64,000 nucleotides of DNA. It comes from Aselliscus stoliczkanus. Lineage: Eukaryota > Chordata > Mammalia > Chiroptera > Hipposideridae. The position numbers and the translations under genes are program-made. Numbering within the stretch: the stretch's first letter is position 1; every line of letters starts with the position of its first letter. Shown here one piece after another: positions 1-11,216 of this stretch. The stretch covers positions 89,400,271 to 89,464,270 of the forward strand of contig CM066737.1 in the NCBI GenBank assembly GCA_033961575.1, given 5' to 3'. The notes under the pieces were generated by a model. That model saw nothing but the letters and a program-made list of their open reading frames with translations, ran no database searches and was not told the origin of the DNA.

Positions 1-82
1 GGATTAGAAAGTACAAATTTATTGTTACAAAATTGTCATGGGGATGTGAAATACAATAAGGGAATATAATCAATAATGTTGT

Positions 83-270
83 GGGGTGACTAGTTAGCTC
101 AGTTGGTTATAGTGTGGTGCTGATAACACCAAGATTGAGGGTTTGATCCCCACATGGGCCACTGTGAGCTGTGCCCTCCCTAAAAAGAGTCAACTATGCT
201 ATTGTAGCATGAAAGCAATGTGTAACCAATGACCATGGCTGTTCCCCAATAAAAATTTTTTTTAAATAAA
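83..270 (+). repeat. Ves/Rhin-type tRNA SINE
   Basis: It has a tRNA-like head (TAGCTCAGTTGG A box, GGTTTGATCCCC B box), then CACATGGGCCACTG and a CCCCAATAAAAATT tail. Bounded by an 11-bp duplication aataatgttgt (72-82 and 271-281). Confidence 0.9.
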
Positions 271-537
271 AATAATGTTGTAAACATTATGTAGAGTGCC
301 AGGTGAGTACTGGACTGATCAGGGGGATCACTTTATAGACTGTGTAGATGCCTGACTACTGCACTATACACCTGAAGCTGACGTAAAATAATATTTAATG
401 TCAACTATTATTAAATATATATATAATATACAAATTATATATATAATATGTATATATAGTCAATATACAAATTATATATATAATATGTATATATAGTCAC
501 AGGATTTGTAAAGTACAGCATTTTTTATAATTAAAAC

Positions 538-540
<3 letters not shown>

Positions 541-582
<42 letters not shown>
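541..582. repeat. (AT)n microsatellite
   Basis: About 20 AT units follow an AT-rich tract that starts near 410. Confidence 0.95.
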
Positions 583-585
<3 letters not shown>

Positions 586-2079
586 CCCAAAGTTACAGTT
601 TCATTGCCTTTTGGACATTAACCAGTTTTGTCTCTCACTTAGCAAATTTATTATAAACTGCCTTTCCCATTATACTAAAAATGCTCTTTGAGCCAGCATT
701 TCCATCTTATTGATCTCCTCATTAATGAGTTGAATAAAGTCTTTGACATATGTCCATTCTATATTTGTATTAGAGCCATGTTTTTAACTTTTGAAGATCA
801 CTCTTTAACACCATAATGTTTGACTCCAAAGTCCTTGGTCTTTCCCTAGACTAGATGACCTTTCAAGATGAGCATGCTGATATATGTTGGAACAGAAAAA
901 GAGCTGTGGCCCCTGAGGTTAATTTTCTCTAGAACTGAGAGATATCTTTTGCTGTTTATCTCTGCTCACGTCAAGGACAGGCCCGCATCTTGGGCCATGT
1001 GTTTGAGAACAGCTTTCCTGTTGCGGAGATTTCTGGGGACAGGCATAGCTCAAGTACACTGATCATGAGACCTGCCTAAAAAATCATTCCTGAGATTTTT
1101 GAAATCTTGAAACAAAGCCTAAGTGCATGAAGCAAAGGCTTCAATTCCTCTTTAAAGGCTCTTTTGCTTTGGGAAGCCTTTGGGAATATATATAAGTAAA
1201 GCCCAGATTCTATTCCAGAATGGCATATGAAGAGTTAATACTCTGTATAATGAAAAAAAAAAAAAAAGTCTTCATTGTGGGGAGAGTGACATGCTGAGCG
1301 TTTATGCTGCTTTGCATCATGGAAACTATTGTTGCCTGGCAAGATATTGGAGTTCCTTCTTCTATTCCTAACACACAGAAATGCTGGATGAGATACGAAA
1401 AAAAAATTTTTTTAAATATAGTTGAGCTCACAAGCAAATCCCCAGGTGTCAGAAGAACAGAGATGTTATAATCAAATTGGTGAGGAGGAATCGAAGCCAG
1501 GCAACTTTTGGAGTATTGGCCATGGAGACATAACTCAAGGGCTGTGTTACTGACACAAGAACAGGACTGCAATCCAGGCTAAAGGAGCAAGACAAACCAG
1601 GAAACCAGACCTAGGCTCTCTAAATAAAGATGGGCACTAGGAAGGGATTCCCTATCCTTAGGCATAGAGAAGGAAAATGTACATAAGCGCGATACCCACC
1701 ATAAGTAACTGGAGGAAACAGAGCTACTGTAAGAAAGTGGAACCCCAAGCCTGATCTCTGCCTGGGGCTAGTACAGGTTTGCACCGACTTAGAATGTGAG
1801 TTTCCTCTACAGAGAAACTGATCTTAAATCTATGAATTTTGCAAGACCAGAGAAGAGGAGATGTTAAACCATTCAACTGAGATCCCTCCTCAAACCAGGA
1901 CACACAGAGAACTCTCATGGAAGATAATACCCAATGAAAATGAGTTCATAGCACAAAAATTACAAAGCACATGAGGATACTCTGACCTGTCTTCGCTGAG
2001 TGATGCCATTAATGAGTGAATCCATTGCAAGGAACTACAGAGAAATCTAATAGGTGTAGCGGAACCATCCTCTACTTGG
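583..2079. other. intergenic, nothing recognised
   Basis: Only short chance ORFs and no recognisable repeat family or exon. Confidence 0.5.
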
Positions 2080-2091
2080 CCCTTATTCTTA

Positions 2092-2181
2092 TACTTTTTT
2101 TTTTTTTTCAGCTGAGCCATCCTGCCACCAACAGCTCAGCGGCAGCTCAGCTCGGGCTGGGTGTCGAACTGCTGTCCATGT
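2092..2181 (-). repeat. AGCTGAGC-type tRNA SINE, 5'-truncated
   Basis: The reverse complement carries the type's body (GAGCTGCCGCTGAGCTG) ending GGCTCAGCT plus A-tail. Target duplication cccttattctta at 2080-2091 and 2182-2193. The 5' part of the head is missing. Confidence 0.85.
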
Positions 2182-2219
2182 CCCTTATTCTTAACGAGCC
2201 TATTAAAGAGGAACATTTG

Positions 2220-2386
2220 GGGCCAGCCAAGTGGCTCAGTTGGTTAAGAGCTTGCTCAAGAATGCAAGCTCTGAGCAACAGGGTCGCTGGTTTGATTCCC
2301 AGCCCGAGCTGAGCTGCCGCTGAGCTGTTGGCAGGAAGGCTCAGCTAAATAAATAAATAAATAAAATTTTAAATTAAAAATAAAAC
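2220..2386 (+). repeat. AGCTGAGC-type tRNA SINE
   Basis: The GTGGCTCAGTTGGTTAAGAGC head is followed by CTGAGCTGCCGCTGAGCTG and (AAAT)n. Target duplication ggaacatttg at 2210-2219 and 2387-2396. Confidence 0.9.
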
Positions 2387-2396
2387 GGAACATTTG

Positions 2397-3142
2397 CCTC
2401 TTTAAGCAATAAAAAGAGTTGTGCCTTAGTTTGGGCACCCCCAGAAGCCTACTCTGAGACAAGGATTCAAGTGCAAGTAGTCCATTTGGGCTATACAGAA
2501 ATGACCTTGGGTTGGGGAGTGATGCAGGGAAGGCAAGGCAGATAAGGTGTATTATTAAGCCAACTGCTATGGTGGGCACCTGGAGCTTAACCCCATGGGA
2601 CAACTCTAGCAAAATGGTATAAAATACACACCTCTGAATTATCCCACCCAAGGGGCAGGGCCAGAGCTAGGATATTAATATTGAGATATCATTTATAATG
2701 GGGGATAATTATTATAATGAGAGTTTGGGCTGAGGGCTATTTTCAGAGAGTTGAATTCCTGACACTTTGTCCTGATGCACTAAGCAGAGTAGTCCCGGGG
2801 GAAAAAACCTTTATACACAGAGATGCGGCTACTGACCAATGGAAGTCAGAGAGAGCACAGTGAAATGATTAAGATGGGCAGGCCATGGATGAGGCACTGA
2901 GAGTGTCAGCTACAAGCAACTTGTGACCATGTCTGGGCCTTTTCATCCTCTTTGCCTACATGGGGATGGAGAGAGTGTAGGCAGAGGATAGAGCCTCTTC
3001 TCTGGAACATATTTATAAGTTTATTTTCCTCCTTTGACTCTCCCCTCTACTAGTCCTGGGAAGCTTTTATGTAGCTTTAGGTAGTTCTCATTGATCTGAT
3101 CTTCTTCCAGATCTTTCTGTCAACTGTGAAGCCTTCAGAGTC
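2397..3142. other. intergenic, nothing firmly recognised
   Basis: Segment 2400-2690 has the look of an old mammalian interspersed repeat. No gene is visible. Confidence 0.35.
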
Positions 3143-3148
3143 TTGGCT

Positions 3149-3260
3149 TTTTTTTTTTTTTTTTTTGAGGACAGTGTCACTGGCCCTCTATGTGGGACCC
3201 GAACCGGGGCTGCTGGCTTCCCAAGCCAGCTCTTAACCAACGCGCCACTCGGCCAGCCCC
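3149..3260 (-). repeat. short bat SINE (GGCCGGCC/GTGACACTGCCCTC type)
   Basis: Poly-T, then the reverse complement of the short element: GAGGACAGTGTCACTGGCCCTC ... GCCACTCGGCCAGCCCC. Flanked by ccttggcttt-like repeats. Confidence 0.9.
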
Positions 3261-3530
3261 AGGGCCTTGGCTTTTGATACCTAAACCACACAGGCTCCTG
3301 CAATCCCAAAACCTTTCCTTTCATAAATAGTTCTGCAAAGAGCTTCAAAAGCATATTTTGTAACACAAAAGTCAACGATTATCTTTTCTCTACTTCTGCT
3401 CATTTTAATAAGGGAAGAGATGTGGGGTATAAAGCAGTGACCAACAATGAAAAACACATTGGTTTACATTTCAAAATACTAGCAGGAAATATGGCATCAT
3501 TTTTTTTCTTCTTTCTTTCTTTTTTTCTTT

Positions 3531-3981
3531 TTTAAAGACTTTTTTTAAATTGGGGAAATGGGGAAGGGGAACAGACAAGTTGCTATCCTTTTGTTCTTCA
3601 GTCTAGTTGTAGAGGACATTGCTTCACTGGCCCATGTTGGTATTATCATTGCGTTCTTCTTGGGTGAGGCAGATCGGTCGCCGGCCTCTGGACAGCCGCT
3701 CACAGTGGCTCTTGGCAGTTCACACTGGCTGCCTTATGCTCACGCTGGCTGCCAGCCACTCACACTGGCTGCCGGCCATTCGCTGTAGCCTATGGCAGCC
3801 CACTGCAGCAGGGGCTGCAGCTATGCTGTGCCAGGGACTCACAGCAGCCCAGCTCCAGGTAGAGCTGTTGTTCACCATCTTAGCTGTAGAGGGTAGTGTC
3901 ACTGGCCCTATATGTGAGATCCGAACTGGGGCCATTGGTGTTCCAAGCCAGCTCTTCACCAATGCGCCACTCGGCCGGCCC
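3531..3981 (-). repeat. long composite T+ SINE
   Basis: Reverse complement of the roughly 430-bp element: the AAGATTTTATTGGGGAA-type end (diverged), then the body, then the short-SINE head ending GGCCGGCCC. The body holds three copies of a CTCACRCTGGCTGCC-like unit, the most seen in the window. Confidence 0.9.
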
Positions 3982-4039
3982 AATTCTACCACAATGTAAT
4001 CAATCACACTGTATAATAAAGTCCCAATAAAAACTCTGG

Positions 4040-4494
4040 GGCTGGCCAAGTGGTGCATTGGTTAAGAGCTGGTTTGGGGATGCCACCAGCCTTGATTCGG
4101 ATCCCACATATGAGGGCCAGTGACACTTCCCCCTACAACTAACAATAGGTCCACCTGGAGCTGGGCTGTGCGAGCCCCGGGGACGGTGTAGGCTGTAGCC
4201 CCTGCTGCAGTGGGCTGCCATAGGCTACAGTGAGTGGCCAGCAGCCAGCATGAGTGGCCAGCAACCAGTGTGAACTGCCAATAGCCACGGTGAGTGACGA
4301 TCCAGAGGCTGGTGACCAATCTGCCTCATCTGGGAAGAGTGCAATGACAACACCAACATGGGCCAGTGAAGCAACGTCCTCCATAACTAGACTGAAGAAC
4401 AAAAAGACAGCAACTTGTCTCTTCCCCTTCCCCGATTCCCCAACGCTGTTCCCCTCCCCCAATTTCTCAATAAAATCTTTTTAAAAAAAACAAC
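4040..4494 (+). repeat. long composite T+ SINE
   Basis: Full-length, head to CAATAAAATCTTTTT plus A-tail. Target duplication aaaactctgg at 4030-4039 and 4495-4504. Confidence 0.92.
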
Positions 4495-4877
4495 AAAACT
4501 CTGGACACCATGCTTCGGTGAGCTCCTTGGATTGATAACATGCATGGAATATTGTTGGCAATATTCTGTGTGTATTATTACACTTTGATGTCAGGAGGGT
4601 AATGCATCCTGGAGACAATGAAAACTTCTATGTTGGAACCCTGTGGAGCCCTTCCAGATCAGCCTGTGCATCTTTGGCTGATCTTAACGTTCCTTTTTCT
4701 GTAATATATGTAACTGTGAGTCTAATAGGTTTCACTGAGTTCTGTGAGTCTTTCTAGGGAATTATCCAACCTGAAGGTGGCTTTGAGAAACCCCTCCTCG
4801 TGCACTGTTGGTGGGAATGTAAATTGGTGTGGCCACTATGGAAAATAGTATGGAGAGTCCTCAAAAAATTAAAAATA

Positions 4878-4982
4878 GGGCCGGCCGAGTGGCACGGTGG
4901 TTAAGCACTGGCTTGGGAAGCCAGCGGCCCCGGCTTGGGTCCCACATATGAGGGTCAGTGACACTGCCCTCAAAAAAAAACA
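4878..4982 (+). repeat. short bat SINE inside an L1
   Basis: GGGCCGGCCGAGTGGC... to CACTGCCCTC plus A9, inserted in the L1 sequence. L1 similarity continues on both sides. Confidence 0.93.
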
Positions 4983-5151
4983 AATAGAACTACCAAATGA
5001 CCCAGCAATTTCACCTCTGGGTATATATCTAAAATAAATTAAATCACTATTTTGAAGAGATATCTGCACCTCCCTGTTCACTGCAGCATTATTTACAATA
5101 GCCAAGACATGGAAATAACCTAAGTGTCCATCAATGGACAAACAGATTAAA

Positions 5152-5158
<7 letters not shown>

Positions 5159-5187
<29 letters not shown>
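5159..5187. repeat. (CA)n microsatellite
   Basis: Thirteen CA units within the L1 3'UTR. Confidence 0.95.
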
Positions 5188-5189
<2 letters not shown>

Positions 5190-6302
5190 GTCCCCCCCTT
5201 ATCTGTGAAAAGTGAAACCACACATAAGGAGGTCTATAGTATATATAACAAACTATTACGCAGTCATAAGAAAGAAAATCCTGCCATTTATGACAACATA
5301 GATGGGCTGTGAGGGCATTATGCTAAGTGAAATAAGTCAGACAGAGACAGACTAAGAATGTATGATCTCACTTATATGTGGAATCTTCAAAAAAACCAAA
5401 ACAAAACATAGAAACATAGAAAAAGAGATCAAATGTGTGGTTACCAGAGGTAAGGATAGTACAGGATGGGGGGATTGGGTGAAGGTGGTCAAAAGATTAA
5501 AAAAATTCAAGTTATAAGATAAAGAAGTCCTGGGAATATAAGGTACAACATGATGACTATAGCTAACCATACTGTATGGTAAGAGAGTAAATCTCAAAAT
5601 TCTCATCACAAGGAAAAAAAATTGTTTCTTTTGTAACTATATGAGGTGATGGATATTAACTAAACTTATTGCAGTAATCGTTTCACAATATATATATGTC
5701 AAGTCATTATACTGTATACCTTACACTTATATAGTACTGTTGTCAATTATATCTCAATAAAACTGAATTTAAAAAAAGAAACCCCTGCATTGGTAGTTCG
5801 TGTCAGAATTCTTGGGCAGATTTGGCAGTCTGGAGTTTGGCTAACTTCATTTAGGTCTATTAGCTCACAACTGGATTACAGACTTTACTTGGAGAACATG
5901 TATTGTCTATCTCACGAGAATAATGATCTTCCTTAAGGAGCTGTTCCTGCCTCACTTCATCCCACTGTTTCTGGAACTGACCATTATAGTCCCTCCTTCC
6001 CTTGGTACACAGTAAGTAGTCTGAGGGGTGAGTGAAGAGTGCCAGATGGGCCTAAGCTCTTCCCCAGACTTTTTTGGATTGCAGGTGGAAAGGAAGTCCA
6101 TCCTGGCTAATTGTTCTGTTGTCAAAGACTGAGTTTCTCTTGAGGTACAGCAATCCCCTGCTTTTGTGCCCTGCATGTCACAGAATTTGCAGAGGCAGAA
6201 ACCCCCATGGCTAGGGTCTATGTCCATTTTGCACCAACCCCTTTGAGTGTTGCTGCCTCCCTGAGACTCCGCCAAATCACTGCCCCCACATCTCTTTACC
6301 AT

Positions 6303-6790
6303 CACAAGTATTCATAGTAACACTGTTCATTATGGCTCCAAACTGGAAAGAATCCAAATGTCCATCAAAAGTAGAATGGATAAGGGGCAGCCGTGTTAGC
6401 TCAGTTGGTTAGAGCGCAATCCTCATAACACCAAGGTTGCTGGTTCGATACCCACATGGGCCACTGAGATCCACCCTCTACAACCAGATTGAAACAACTA
6501 CTTGTCTTGGAGCTGATAGGTCCTGGAAAAACACACTGTTTCCCAATTTAAAAAAACAAAAATAAATTAAAAAGTTAAAAAAAGTACAACGGATAAATAT
6601 AGTCATGAAATGGGATATTATACAGTTACAAGAATGAACAAACTAAATGACACACAGCAACATGGATAAAGCTCACAAACTTAATCTTGAATGAAAGAAG
6701 CTAAAAACAAGGGTACAGACGGTATGGTTCCACTGACATAAATTTTAAAAACAGCTAAAACTAATGGGAAGTATTTTAAATAAGGATAAT
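6303..6790 (+). mobile_element. old L1 3' fragment interrupted by a SINE
   Basis: Both flanks of the SINE carry L1 3'-end signatures: CAAACTGGAAAGAATCCAAATGTCCATCA, then GGGATATTATACAGTTACAAGAATGAACAAACTA and a target-like TAAAGCTCACAAACTTAAT. More diverged than the element at 4.8-5.8 kb. Confidence 0.75.
6384..6590 (+). repeat. Ves/Rhin-type tRNA SINE
   Basis: GTTAGCTCAGTTGGTTAGAGCGC head, GGTTCGATACCC B box, CACATGGGCCACTGAGAT, a CTTGGAGCTGATAGGTCCTGG body and an AATTTAAAAAAA end. Repeats of ggataa flank it. Confidence 0.88.
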
Positions 6791-6799
6791 TGTTGAAGA

Positions 6800-7335
6800 G
6801 TAACAGAATATGATATCCCAAAATATGCCTCTTTGGCATAAGGATTATTTTGAGGTGGTATATTTTTGAGAAAAAGTGGACACAATAGGAGCTCTAAAAA
6901 CAAAGTAGAAATTTACCCTTTTGTGAGGGAAATTTACGCATATAAGATTCATCTCCATTTGTAAGAGTGTCTGTCTCCCTGGCTCTACCAGAAAGAACAG
7001 GTGACTCTAAATCACAAGAAACTCTAATCAATGGAGAAGGTGAGAATTTAAATTTGCAAAACAATCTGTGTTTTCCTTATAATGTCCCGTATATGGATTC
7101 CCTGCCCCAGCCCAACATCTTCCTTTCTCTTTTTAGCTGAAGATGGTATTTAATGGGGTGTCTCGGGTCATTTCAGAGTTTTACTCAGATTTCCTGGGTA
7201 TCTCCCATGTATACAGGAGGTCTACATGTCATTAAAATTGTTTTTTTTTCCTCCTGTTAATCTGTCTTTTATTAGAGGGGATTTCAGCCAAGAACTCAGA
7301 AGGATAGAGGGAAATTTATTTTTCCTCTCTTACGT
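6800..7335 (+). repeat. ancient LTR-like repeat, copy 1
   Basis: A block of about 530 bp that recurs in reverse orientation at 17.5-18.0 kb. Shared segments include CAAAATATGCCTCTTTGGCATA at the left and CTGGGTATCTCCCATGTAYACAGGAGGT and CTGTTAATCTGTCTTTTATTA towards the right. Length and the polyadenylation-like ATTAAA suggest a solo LTR. The family is not named. Confidence 0.6.
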
Positions 7336-7339
7336 GGTT

Positions 7340-8875
7340 ATTTAAAGGGGTCATAACTGAAAGGATGCAGAAGGAAGCTTCTGGAATTCTGGAAATATTC
7401 TATCCCTTGATCTGGATACTAGTTACCTGTGTGTTTAGTGAATGAAATTTTGTAGAGCTACACATTTAGGATTTGCACATTATATATGTTACATTTCAGT
7501 TAAAAATTTACATTAATATGGTATCCTGCTCTCCTTTTGCCCTTCAGTGAACTCAGGAGTAAGAAAAAAAATGCCAGGATGGGAGGTGTTTGTACATGAC
7601 ATTCTCCCCAGGGTGACCAACTTGTCCCAGTGTGCCCAGGACTTGCCCAGTTCTCTGTTCTGAAAAGTTCCAGCACCAGGAACTCCCCTCCCCAAGTCCT
7701 GGGTAAAACTGGGACAGTTGGTCACCTCTCTGCCTACAAATATAATATAAATTTGGGGAAGAGCACAATATTTATTGACTAACTTTCTGGGATTGGGGAG
7801 GGAGAGAGAACATACGTTACACCCTTGTTAAACAAAAAAACGTCTACGGCTGGAAGTCTTTTGAAAAGAAATGGTTTATTAGGCCATTACTAGCAAAGAA
7901 AAATGAAGACCAGTTTGGAGCATGGAGTCTAAACCACCAGCAGCATAGCTAGTTAGGAAAGACAACATATCCATCATCCCAGAGTTTTGCAAGCGTTTTT
8001 ATACATCAAGTAGGAAAGAGAAAGATGGAAGCTGTTCTGGAAGGATCTACATTAGCTATAGAAAAAGGATGGGCTACTTCTGTGAGAGACACAGTAGAGT
8101 ACTTAAAGCTCAAGAAGCAATTCAAAGGCACCTACCTGGCTATTCTCTTTTTAGATAATGTTGAAAATAGCTACGTGGGAGTTAATTTAATAATTCCAAC
8201 ATACACGAAGGAGTGTAAGCAGTCTTTTATTGGTTTTGCACTGCAGTTAACTGATAAGCCCTTTCTGTCCCTTCCTCCACCCTCTGGCCTGTTGTAATTT
8301 CATTTAGGACATCTCAGAAGTTTCTCCTTGTCACTCTCAAAAAAATATCGCGCCGCTATACTTATAGTTTACTCATCATCATAATCAACAAAAGATCTCT
8401 CTGTTTGGGAAATCAGACACTATATCACTTTAAAAGTCAGACTCTCCATTAACCTAAAAGCTCAAGTCACATGTGCACAGATCCAGAGGGAGATATTCAG
8501 TTGGAAAGTTTACTTTTAAAAAGGTCAAGTTATTCTCCCTGAAGTTCCTGTAGACAAGTGATTTGAGAGATAGAGGCCCCTAGAGATCTAAAGGAAATGC
8601 TATTATAATGCAAATAAACCTTCCTGCAACCCAGCTGTGACATTTGATACCAGAGAGAATATGACTGAAAATACACAGCACCACTCTGGCTTTTCTCAAA
8701 TGAAAAGGAAATTGTCAGAGACTACTGTAACTCGCAAGGACAAAAACCCAACACATGTGAATTCCCATTTACAATACAAAGGATGAGGATGCTGGGGACA
8801 AGTGGTGGGGTGGGCTGCAGAATAGCTACTGAACAGAAATATTGAGTTCAGTCTCTGGCCAAACAGTTCCAAAAT
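7340..8875. other. intergenic, nothing recognised
   Basis: No exon or clear repeat family. The 90-codon frame at 8025-8297 matches no family I know and is not called a gene. Confidence 0.4.
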
Positions 8876-8885
8876 GGGAAACCAG

Positions 8886-9306
8886 GGCCAACCGAGTGGC
8901 ACATTGGTTAAGAGCTGGCTTGGGACGCCAGCGGCCCCAGTTCGGATCCCACATATGAGGGCCAGTGACACTGCCCTCTACAGCTAAGATGGTGAACAAC
9001 CGCTAGACCTGGAGCTGGGCTGCTGTGAGTCCCCGGAGACGGCATGGCTGCAGCCCCTGCTATAGTAGGCTGCCATAGGCTAAAGTGAGCTGTCAAGAGC
9101 CACCGTGAGTGGCCATCCATAGGCCGGCGACGGATCTGCCTCACCCGGGAAGAGCGCAATGACTATACCAACATGGGCCAGTGAAGCGATGTCCTCCACA
9201 ACTAGACTGAAGAACAAAAGGGCAGCAAATTGTCTGTTCCCCTTCCCCGGTTCCCCAACACTGTTCCCCTCCCCCAATTTCCCAATAAAATCTTTTAAAA
9301 AAAAAA
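8886..9306 (+). repeat. long composite T+ SINE
   Basis: Full-length with CCCAATAAAATCTTTTAAAA end. Target duplication gggaaaccag at 8876-8885 and 9307-9316. Confidence 0.93.
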
Positions 9307-9316
9307 GGGAAACCAG

Positions 9317-10023
9317 AGAACTGAGGACCCAGTTTAAATGAACCTCTCAGTGAATAAGTCCCTAAAACAACGTGTTATTTCTTTAATGTCTTCTATTACA
9401 CAGTGATTAAATGGGTGCCCACACAGCCCTGATTAAAATCATTTTCTTGGGCCGATTTCTCCAATTCCAGTTCTACAGCACTTAATGACCCCTTCAAAAT
9501 TGCTTTGGGGAGAGCAATCTCATGTCAGGGAAATGAATTCAAAAGAGCTTCCCTACTGGGGCAAAGGGACATTCACACCTTCAATTCACAGCTCAGAAAA
9601 TGTCAGGCCTTAGATTGCTTTGCGAAGCTCCCGAAATAAATTCGAGAAGACAGCTATTGACTGAGGTTTTCTTTATACAGTCTACACACACATTTAGTCT
9701 TTTAAACTATCATTTTAAAATACATGATTACCAATATTCTTCAGTAGAATGTACTTGTTTACCCAAGTAAACTATTTGAATAGTGTGTTTTATAAGCATT
9801 AGCTTTTATAAGTATCTCCTTTTCAGAGGCCTTCGCCACTTTTCGGCACACAAAATATTTAAACCCTACACGTGCACAGCTTAGTTAGTATTCAGCCACA
9901 GGCCTCAAAGGGATCCTAGGTGGATTTCTGGGCCTTTTCTGTCTAGTCCCTCCTCTCCAGTACCTTGCCCAGCATACACATCTCCCTCCACTGAACGATC
10001 TTTCTGGACTCATGGGTGAAAGG
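9317..10023. other. intergenic, nothing recognised
   Basis: AT-rich unique sequence without identifiable features. Confidence 0.45.
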
Positions 10024-10110
10024 AAGCAGAATGTGCCACCCCAAAATATGACTCTTTGGCATATTGATTATTTGGGGCTGATTATTTTTCCTCCCCTTGG
10101 CAATGATGTG
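10024..10110 (+). repeat. fragment of the same LTR-like repeat (copy 3)
   Basis: CCAAAATATGACTCTTTGGCATATTGATTATTT matches the left end of the block at 6.8 kb, then similarity fades. Confidence 0.5.
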
Positions 10111-10210
10111 CATTGGGACAGTTTGCTGGGCCTTCTGTCCACTTAGGAACAGACCTCTTCGCAGCCTTTTTTACACATGACTCAAACTCTTTCTTAGAAA
10201 TGGATCATCA

Positions 10211-10359
10211 GGGCCGGCCGAGTGGCTCAGTTGGTTCAGAGCTCACTCAAGAGTGTGAGCTGAGCTCTGAGCAATAGCAGTTCGATGCCCAGCCCAAGCT
10301 GAGTTGCCGCTGAGCTGCCAACAGGTAGCAGGATGGCTCAGCTATTAAAAAAAAAAAAA

Positions 10360-10415
<56 letters not shown>

Positions 10416-10417
10416 AA
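10211..10417 (+). repeat. AGCTGAGC-type tRNA SINE with (GAAA)n tail
   Basis: Complete head and body, then a tail converted to about 14 GAAA units (10362-10417). Target duplication agaaatggatc at 10196-10206 and 10418-10428. Confidence 0.92.
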
Positions 10418-10463
10418 AGAAATGGATCGTCTACCAAAAAAGCCACAGCTTAATAATTCTTGG

Positions 10464-10811
10464 GGGGCCGGCCGAGTGGCACATTGGTTAGGAGTTAGCT
10501 TGGGACGCCTGGCATAGGCTGCAGCAGGACTGCAGTGGGCTGCCATAAGCTACTGTGAGAGGCTGGCAGCCAGCGTGAGCTTTCACGAGCAGCCAAGAGC
10601 CGCCATCCAATGGCCAGTGAATGACTGCCTCACCTGGGAAGAGCGCAATGACGATACCAACATGGGCCAGTGAAGCAATGTCCTCCACAACTAGACTGAA
10701 GAAAAAAAGGACAGCAACTTGTCTGTTCCCCTTCCCCAATTCCCCAACACTGTTTCCTCCCCCAATTCCCCAATAAAAAATCTTTAAAAAATAAAAATAA
10801 ATAAATAATAA
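10464..10811 (+). repeat. long composite T+ SINE with internal deletion
   Basis: The head stops after GGGACGCC and joins the body at GGCATAGGCTGCAG, so the B box and the GTGACACTGCCCTC segment are gone. The tail is intact (CAATAAAAAATCTTT). Target duplication taataattcttgg at 10451-10463 and 10812-10824. Confidence 0.9.
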
Positions 10812-10991
10812 TAATAATTCTTGGGAGCATAATTGACATATATGATCAAAGGGGTGCCATTCAACTAGAGTTGTGTGATGTCTACGCCCTATCTCACCAC
10901 CCAGCTCCATTTCTGTTCGCCTAAAGTGAGGACTAGACACTTGTTCACAATGTCTCCATGCTTTTTTGATTGTTTGCCCTATCAATAAAGT

Positions 10992-11096
10992 ATTTTTTTT
11001 TGAGGGCAGTGTCACTGGCCCTCATCTGTGGGACCCTAACCGGGGCCGCTGGCTTCCCAAGCCAGCACTTAACCACCGTGCCACTCGGCCAGCCCC
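10992..11096 (-). repeat. short bat SINE
   Basis: Poly-T then GAGGGCAGTGTCACTGGCCC ... CCACTCGGCCAGCCCC. Flanked by aagtattttt repeats. Confidence 0.9.
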
Positions 11097-11216
11097 AATT
11101 AAGTATTTTTAATCATACTCTCCAACATATATACATACCATTATTTATAAAATACATACATGTACCAATACATACACACATTTTTTTAAACGTGAAATAC
11201 AAACTAAATATATGTA

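Larger units (their letters stand above)
4790..5776 (+). mobile_element. L1 3' end (ORF2 C-terminal part and 3'UTR), 5'-truncated
   Basis: Contains the hallmark L1 stretches: TGTTGGTGGGAATGTAAA, GACCCAGCAATTTCACCTCTGGGTATATA, CACTGCAGCATTATTTACAATAGCCA, and CTAAGTGAAATAAGTCAGACAGAGA near 5322, ending in an A-rich tail near 5770. A short SINE (4878-4982) interrupts the ORF2 part and a (CA)n at 5160 expands inside the 3'UTR. The reading frame is destroyed. Confidence 0.92.

Noticed and set aside
83..200. Apparent tRNA genes (A and B boxes at many sites)
   Set aside because: They cannot fold as intact tRNAs, carry SINE bodies and A-tails, and are flanked by target duplications.
3558..4462. Many repeated ORFs with similar peptides across the window (for example containing MWDPNQG or LPFPDSPTLFPSPN)
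   Set aside because: They are frames of the repeated SINEs and recur wherever a copy lies; no gene family is implied.
8025..8297. 90-codon ORF in the intergenic region
   Set aside because: No family match, promoter or conservation evidence; length is within chance.
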